Below are positions 57,663 to 64,000 of a DNA stretch of 64,000 bases, one piece after another (positions within the stretch are counted from its first letter, which is position 1; each line of letters begins with the position of its first letter). Both the position numbers and the translations under genes were made by a program. Source of the stretch: Cristatella mucedo (taxonomy: Eukaryota; Bryozoa; Phylactolaemata; Cristatellidae). The notes under the pieces are model-generated. The model did not search any database and had not been told where the DNA came from. It saw nothing but the letters and a program-made list of their open reading frames with translations. The stretch is taken from the NCBI GenBank assembly GCA_009760855.2, contig WPIO01000259.1:29501-93500 (forward strand), in the 5' to 3' direction.

Positions 57663-58068
57663 TAATCCACGATTCAAGAATCTCCATGTGATTCCAGGAG
57701 TACCACTCAGATTATTTGTCTCCTCGTATGACAGCTAGCAGCTGCAGCCAGGCAGAGAGCAGCTGCAGTGGCACCGAGCTCCAGCGTTCGTAGACGTTAT
57801 GTCCAAGATGATGCTGCCCCCTGCCTGTCACTGAATGCCTGACAGCTAGCAGCCAATCAGCTGGCTGACCACGCCTCCTTATCAGCCACTAGCCGGTTCA
57901 GGGTTGCTCCAGCTTGCAAAGATGGCAGTGTCCGGAAGGGCGAGGTTTAATTAGTGCAGAGAAAGTCAAGCAAATAAGGCGATGCCTTTTTGAGCAGAGC
58001 AAAGCTAGAGCTGGTGGCACGTTATTTGTGACTTGCAGTGGAATGCAACGGATTGATACGTCGGGCTC

Positions 58069-58069
<1 letters not shown>

Positions 58070-58153
<84 letters not shown>
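58070..58153. repeat. (CT)n microsatellite
   Basis: About 40 CT units downstream of the TRIM gene. Confidence 0.95.
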
Positions 58154-58158
<5 letters not shown>

Positions 58159-58689
58159 TCCTACGAAGCCTAGCGGCAGTGGCTATCGGTGGCCATCTCC
58201 AACGTCAGGCCTCCGTCAGGATTAAACGTTATTGGAACATCCTAAGCTGTCTATTAGTCCTGTATACTCCTTAGTCATTAGTGGTCGAAACTGCTGCAGT
58301 TGATTCGCCCTAGGGTCGAAGAATCTTTTGGTCGGACAATCCTAGTTCAAATCATCCCTTAAGTCACATAATGCTTAATTTACTAAATTTATCTCTCTTT
58401 GTAGAACGAAAAAGTATGTTGGGATTCGGCTGCTTTGAAAAAGGTGTTTATCAAGGTTTTATACTAAAAGTAAATTAATCGAGCATACTTTGGATTATGT
58501 GTTGGACCATTGCGGAAAGGCAAGAATTGATATGCCAAGAGCTAAATGCAGTAAAGATGGAACTGGAAATTTACTTGCATTTAGAGATCATGAGTAATTG
58601 GTAAAATCTCCTTTGGTTGCTTCCATTGATTTTGAGTTCTTATTGCAGCCATTGGAAAACCCAGATGTAGCTTTTAAAGGTTCTTTTAA

Positions 58690-58815
58690 TGCAAAAAATA
58701 CTAGCTGATTTAGCAGCATCTTTTGAAAAGCAACGGATAAGCCTTCGCGGCTATGACCAGCGCTTGCAGCGGCGATAAAGGAACGCCTTACCCAGTGTGC
58801 CATTACGGCTCACCC
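58690..58815 (-). mobile_element. SINE with deleted B-box region
   Basis: Reverse copy: GCCTTCGCGGCTATGACCAG, GCTTGCAGCGGCGATAAAGG then directly CGCCTTACCCAGTGTGCCAT; the B-box segment is missing. Confidence 0.65.
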
Positions 58816-59221
58816 TCGCCAGCGTTTCGCCGCTACCCAAAGGCGAAGGCTACGAGGATGAACCAACCCCTTACCTTCGCCACGAGTGTGAATTCGTATT
58901 TTCGCGAGGTAAATACAATTCTGTTTGTCAATTTGATCAAAGCGGCTTTAAAATTCGCAGACGCTCGGCAGAGAGTTCTTTGAATTCTGAAGTTCGACAG
59001 AGCAGGTAGCTGCTGGTTCAGCATTAAAACACTCAGCACTCCTATCGGTACGTAACTTAATGACGCGAATGCACTAATCGATCTTTCAGGTTTAGCCTTC
59101 ACCAATACAGTCGCAAGAAACGAGACTGGTAAAACGATACTGAGATAAGAGCCCTCGGCAACTATCCAGCACTTTTCAGCTGACACGCGTCCACATGTGC
59201 GAGCTGCCATGCTGTGCTTAC

Positions 59222-59246
59222 CTGTAAGCGCCGCCTTGGGCGCCAT
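59222..59246 (-). CDS. Possible tiny first coding exon on the minus strand
   Basis: Minus-strand ATG at 59246 in a strong context (ACAAATGGCG) begins MAPKAALT and runs into a near-perfect donor (TTACAG|GTAAGC) after 25 bases, phase 1. The region upstream on that strand (59247-59330) is GC-rich like a promoter. No downstream exon was identified, and a plus-strand ORF (59197-59409) covers the same DNA, so this could be chance. Confidence 0.25.
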
Positions 59247-60064
59247 TTGTAAGTTCTCGGAGCGGTCGGTGGATGGACGAGGCGGTAGAGTGTGCGACGC
59301 GGCCGAGAAGGACGCAGCAGGTGCTGAAATATGCATGTCATTCGTGTGTGCCCTACGTTTGTACCCTAGTAGGTTTCACCAAGTATGTCGCTTTTCGGCT
59401 GACGTGTAATGCAGCCAACTAGGGGGGGTACTGAGGGAGGAAAGGCCATCCGGCTGAGTCTTGGACCCTTGGATTTATCTGGCTCTCTACGTTTTCCAAT
59501 ATCTACTTTTCCCGATATCTATGTCTTTTGATACCAGTCTCGCAGTCCTTAGCTGGAGGAAGTATTTGCCAGTAACAACTGTTTGGGTGCATTTGAGTTA
59601 GTGCTGACCGGGTGGCCGGTAATTTCCTGGCTCAAGTAAAGTCGTGAAATTACGTTGTTTATCTCTAAATGAATTTCAAAGCTCGGGAAGCTTATCTTTC
59701 GAAGGAATGAAGCACACCTTCTGAACGAAAGGAGTCACAGTCACTTAACTGTCCATGTCAGAGCGATGTGAACGGACAGGCATGGATGCAGTTCTAATGC
59801 ACTTAGGTATGCAGGTGTTCAATGCATCCAGGTATGCCAATGACATTGGCACACGGTAGCTATCAGTATTTCATTGGCTAAACATTAAATTTCTTTGGCA
59901 TACAAATTTCACTCTATTCTATTCTATTTCACTCTATTCCGTAATGCTGAGGCACGCCATTATCAAATAGGATACGCTGACAGACGAACGTCGTGTCAGT
60001 AAAGCTGAAGCATGACACCTAAGCTTGATATCCTGAAATGTGTGCACATAAAATTCAGGAACTG

Positions 60065-60245
60065 CCAAAGCCGCACGCTCTTGACGACCGAGGTCGCGGG
60101 CTCGAATCCTGCACTGGGCGATCCTTTATTTCCAATTGCAAGCGGTGGCAATATGCCTAAAACTCTTGAGCTGCAATGTAGATTCGCCCATTCTTTAACT
60201 GCATGCTTTTGCAGCTATGATGGTACTGTAAAGTGAGAGACAAGT
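60065..60245 (+). mobile_element. tRNA-derived SINE variant
   Basis: Head CTTGACGACCGAGGTCGCGG, B box GGGCTCGAATCCTGC and body TTGCAAGCGGTGGCAATATG, with an unusual tail GCAGCTATGATGGTACTGTA that recurs at 60478. Confidence 0.6.
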
Positions 60246-60518
60246 ATCCAATTCACTCAGGAACAGTAGTATTAGCCATTGCTATTTCATAGGCTATGAA
60301 TTAATTTTCTTCAACATAAAAAAGTTCGATTACCAGGTTACCAGGAGACCTGATAACCAGGTACTGCCCCAGCCGCTGATGGAGACGCCTGGGTTAAAAA
60401 ACTGTCTTCTGTTTGCAGGGAAGGCTTGCTCTTCGGACTCTTGAATCGGGTATGAGAACCAACCCAACCCAGTTCCGCAGCTATGATGGTACTGTAAAGT
60501 GGGAGACTTACCCTAGAC

Positions 60519-60705
60519 CAGTGGTTTTCACTCTTCCTAATCCCGTGACCCTTTAATACAGTTCATCCTGTTATGGCGACTACCAACCATAAAATGTATG
60601 TGTGCAAAATGTCAAAATGCGTGCTCTCCGAGTGTCTTAGGCAACCTGTATGAAAGGGTCGTTCGAATCCCAAAGGGGTCGAGACCCGCGGGTTGAGAAC
60701 CGCTG
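60519..60705. mobile_element. SPIN-like hAT MITE, second copy
   Basis: CAGTGGTTTTCACTC / GGTTGAGAACCGCTG ends, with the same internal order (TTTAATACAGTTCATCCTGT, GTATGAAAGGGTCGTTCGAA). More diverged than the copy at 19590. A run of C follows the right end. Confidence 0.75.
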
Positions 60706-61429
60706 CCCCCCCCCCGCCTATTCCAGTAGGTTGCTGCCTCTTACGACTGGTCAGAAGCTGATAAAGCATAACATCTTTTTACTAGTTTTAAGGGTTCCAA
60801 ACGACTTTCAATGCAGATGCTTTAGAGATGCCGCGCACCAAAACCATAAGTTTAGGCCTTGCCGAGTTCAGTCATTTACCAGGCTGAATTAGCCCAGAAA
60901 GACACGTTCTGACAATTTTAGAATTCAAACATTTTTATGTTCTGATCTGCTCGCTTGGTAGCAAGAGAAGGCATTTCCGCGTGGATGATGGTGCCACGAG
61001 CTTACATCAGCATTGCTAAGCAACGTGATTCTGAGGAGACTAAGGTTATTACTGGAGCTCTTTTTAGGCTACAAAAGGACTTTATAGATTGTGTGATAGA
61101 TGAGAAGCCGCACCTTAGCGACGTTTAATATTGCGGAAATGCCAATTGTTCATAGTTTTTTAACACACGCACCTCTCTGTGGCTGTCGAAAAGACTGCTC
61201 TAAACTTATAAGATTGGCAAGTTGTATTCAGGCACCGCATCACTGGCTCGTTATCGCTGCCGCTCTATGCAACCATCAGCGTGAACTGAGGAGATCCAAA
61301 TTCCTGTTACTTAGCTACTCGGCAGCTCTATGCTTTTAGGCAATGCAACGCCATGTAGTCTACGTCTGTCTGCTACTCGACGAAGGCACAAACACTGAGC
61401 CGCACAAGAGCGCTCTCCGTAGCAGCTCG

Positions 61430-61640
61430 AGCTCAGAGAGTCTAAGCGGCTTCCGGTACGCAATCGGTAGCCAACAGATTTTATCTCACGTAAAGACGAC
61501 AAAGTGAAAAGCACAGCTGAGTTGACGGAGGTCATGAGTTGAGGTGACGAGTAGCACGGAAGCTCCAGACAGCTGGAGAGACTGTGCCACAGTCGGCAGC
61601 AGGAGAGGAGCTGTCGTTGCGTAAAGATCGCGGAAGGGAG
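61430..61640 (-). mobile_element. LINE-B 3' UTR fragment
   Basis: CTAAGCGGCTTCCGGTACGC, GGTAGCCAACAGATTTTATC and GTGCCACAGTCGGCAGCAGG. The minus ORF over 61311-61997 partly covers it and is not a host gene. Confidence 0.65.
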
Positions 61641-62249
61641 TTGTAGCCTTGGCATACCGCATTCAGCACTTCTGGCAATCCAATGGAGCTTGCATCGAGC
61701 GAGGCGGCGCGGGCAATCCACCGCAGACGCCTGCTTAGAGAGGCTGCTCCATTCGCAGGAACGCAAACTACGACTCAAGACGCTTAACAATTGTAGCGCC
61801 CACGGGTAGCAACTGCAAGCAAGAGAAATCGGCTGGACTGCAAGCAAGGCAGCAATAGCAGCTCTAGCGGCGGTAGCTAGTGGGAAGGCGTGACCTCCTG
61901 GCTGGACCAAAGAATGACCAACGATCAAAGGTTTGGAATTAAACCGGCAGGCCCTAGTAACCTGACAAAAGAGCACTGGGCAAACGTTCGCAGACAAAAT
62001 TTCGCGACGACAAAAGCGCCCAAAAATAGTTTATTTTAAGGAATGGTGGTTTGAATCGATACTCGTAATTAAGAGTTTTGCTATAGAGAAATTACGCAAA
62101 TCGTATAGCTTACATCTCATTGGAGTTTATGCCAACTTTTAAACGTATTTTTAAGTGGTTATGGTTGCGTAGAGTTGGGTAGAGTAGGGTTCGTATAGCC
62201 AAATACTGTCAGCCTGTTTTAATTAGACGTTCAGGTTATTTGCGACTCC

Positions 62250-64000
62250 TTGAAGGTAGCCTCCAACTAGGACTGCTCCGAGGTAGGTTGTTCATGTTCC
62301 GAGCACAAACATTCTGATCCCACGAATAACTGCCATTCACTGCGACAATGCTGCCATTTCCAAATTAAACGACAAAACACTGAGATTTTAATTCCAAATT
62401 GTACAGATTTGTGGTACGGGTTTACCCATCAAGTTTTGTGCAACTGTGCGTTCGTTTTTTCGTGCTTTAACCTCGAATGGCTTGAATCAGCCAGCATTTT
62501 TAAAAGTTTGAACGGTGATACTGCTCCCATTTAAAAAAAAAGTATTATGAAATTGCGGTTTTAATTCCACATGGTTGGTATGGCTTGACCCTCAAAATTT
62601 TGTGCAATTTCGCATTCGCGTTCAAATGCTATGGCCTCCAATGGGCCGGGCCGCCGTCAACGTCAAACTGCGATTAGATTACCATTTCCCTACCAGGCCT
62701 CGTGTAACTTCTGTTTTAATTCAGCAGTAAAGGAAACAGTGTTTTGGATAACCCTATAAAATTGTATGGCATTGCACATGGGAGCTGTCATGCTATTAAC
62801 TCCAACTGTGCGGACCAGCCAGCCTCCATACGTAATTGAACTGCGATACAGCGGCCACTTCCTCATTTAGAGCCGTGAAAAGTTTGTTTTTATTTCATTT
62901 TATAGCAAAGAGTGTTTCGAGTATAACAAAAAAATTGTATTAAATAGTCGATGCCTGCTCCCATGCAATGGCCTCCGTTGGCCTGGCCGGATCTACATTT
63001 TCAAACTGCGATACAGCTACTATTCCAACAATAGGCATCGTCGAACTGCGGTTTTTATTGCTCAACATGGAAAACAGTATTCCGGATTTGGCCACTAAAT
63101 TAAACGCGATTGAGTTAACGTTTTATACTGCTATGGTCTCTTTCGACCTGGGCCGTTGGAGCCCATAGAATTCAAACATGCCAGCTCAAAGTCATGAAAC
63201 GAGACGGGCAAACTCAAAACACGCAGATCTTCAATGTGGCGTCAAAACGATGGTTTTTACAACACCTATCGTGAAAATGGTAAGTGATCGCCGTGTGGCT
63301 TGCTGGGGCTCGCTGCGTGGCTCGCTGTGCGGCTCGCTGTGCGGCTCGCCGTGTGGCTCGCTGTGCTGCTCGCCGTGCGGCTCTCCGTGTGGCTCGCTGT
63401 GTGGCTCGCTGCGTGGCTCGCCGTGTGGCTCGCTGTGTGGCTCGCTGTGTGGCTCGCTGCGTGGCTCGCCGTGTGGCTCGCTGTGTGGCTCGCCGTGTGG
63501 CTCACCGTGTGGCTCGCCGTGCGGCTCGCCGTACGGCTCGCCGCTCCAGGCCATCGGAAGCCAGAGTGTGGGTAAGACCAGGCGCTGTGCCGTGAAACAT
63601 GGTTGGTAACTCCAGGAAAAGAGTGGTTTTCTTTAAATTAGCATCAGAGCAGCAGCTGCTCAATAGGTATCGTGAAAATGGCACCTGTATCGCAATTTGA
63701 ATATATATGGAGGCTAGCTGCCCTTTGATCACCATAGCGTTAGATCGGGCAAGTGCAATCGCATGGAATTTGATGGGTTAAACTGTATCGTTGCTTGCTA
63801 TCATTTGTCTTCAAAACCGCAGTTGATTGAAGCTTTTTTGTTGAAGTAGCAGGTGCATTGCAGTTCGACTGTTTAGGGCTACCATTTGAGCCGGGCCGTT
63901 GGAACCCCGAGCCTGAGAACGCTCAAGGGAAAACCAATGAAGTTTGGCAGGTAAACTTTGAGTAATTTTCTTTATAATTTCGATTCAAAACCGTAATTTC
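62250..64000. repeat. Second degenerate satellite-like region
   Basis: Units with a recurring core, such as GCCTCCAATGGGCCGGGCC, GGCCTCCGTTGGCCTGGCC and GAGCCGGGCCGTTGGAACCC, spaced ~190 bases apart with AACTGCG(A/G)T segments between, run to the end of the window and are interrupted by a 12-bp minisatellite at 63299. Confidence 0.5.
63299..63545. repeat. 12-bp minisatellite (GGCTCGCTGTGT-type)
   Basis: About 20 units of TGGCTCGCTGTG / CGGCTCGCCGTG. All frames stay open, producing false CGSL/ARCV/GEPH-type ORFs. Confidence 0.92.

Larger units (their letters stand above)
57665..60060. other. Intergenic region downstream of TRIM
   Basis: Holds the (CT)n run, a SINE at 58690 and a small GC-rich patch at 59200-59330 with a candidate minus-strand first exon. 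Otherwise nothing recognised. Confidence 0.4.

Noticed and set aside
18945-60245. tRNA genes at the SINE heads
   Set aside because: B boxes are present but the heads lack a full cloverleaf and are followed by a common SINE body, so they are SINEs and not tRNA genes.
63231-63609. Long ORFs in several frames over a Gly/Ser/Cys or Ala/Arg repeat
   Set aside because: All frames on both strands stay open because the 12-bp unit has no stops; this is a minisatellite, not evidence of a protein.

Overview
The window is metazoan nuclear DNA, probably from a repeat-rich invertebrate. It has spliced genes with GT-AG introns, Pol III-type (tRNA-derived) SINEs, APE-type non-LTR retrotransposons with (ATT)n tails, hAT MITEs and long dinucleotide runs. 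The species cannot be fixed. A Mab-21/cGAS-like gene, a TRIM gene, a ciliary SHIPPO-repeat gene and a hAT MITE resembling vertebrate 'SPIN' would fit a lophotrochozoan or similar invertebrate, but this is inference. Real exons fill only a few percent of the window; most long ORFs are LINE fragments or tandem-repeat artefacts.

Layout. 0-27 kb (+): an exon set that may be one membrane-anchored cGAS-like (Mab-21) gene. It has a proline-rich exon with one membrane segment and a basic helix (46-682), the nucleotidyltransferase core exon (7457-8573), a short exon read in two frames (16264-16495), and two candidate downstream membrane exons (21236-21687, 26500-26768). The introns are packed with LINE copies, a solo LTR inside a minisatellite, a degenerate ~175-bp satellite (9.8-12.3 kb), SINEs and a SPIN-like MITE. 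29-31 kb (+): a compact GC-rich four-exon LSM2 gene, the most secure gene here. 32.5-37 kb (-): three exons of an ODF3/CIMAP-like SHIPPO-repeat protein, with a possible small secreted-protein ORF in an intron. 37-42 kb: GC-rich, trinucleotide-rich DNA without a recognisable gene. 42.6-46.2 kb: a near-complete but dead L2/CR1-like LINE (called LINE-A) split by an antisense copy of a second LINE (LINE-B). 48.4-49.2 kb: a possible N-terminal membrane exon joined to a LINE-A tail. 51.2-57.5 kb (+): a TRIM gene (RING, B-boxes, coiled coil, filamin-like region, beta-propeller) broken by a LINE-A insertion inside a B-box, a frameshift and two TAG codons. 57.6-64 kb: SINEs, a second SPIN-like MITE, LINE-B remnants and another degenerate satellite ending in a 12-bp minisatellite.

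LSM2 is a housekeeping gene for U6 snRNA and mRNA decay. The Mab-21/cGLR and TRIM families both work in innate immunity in other animals, but nothing here proves a shared pathway. The most interesting lead is the possible transmembrane cGAS-like receptor at the left end. The most secure surprises are the matching LINE insertions with clear target-site duplications, the antisense LINE-B-into-LINE-A nests, the solo LTR and the SPIN-like MITEs.
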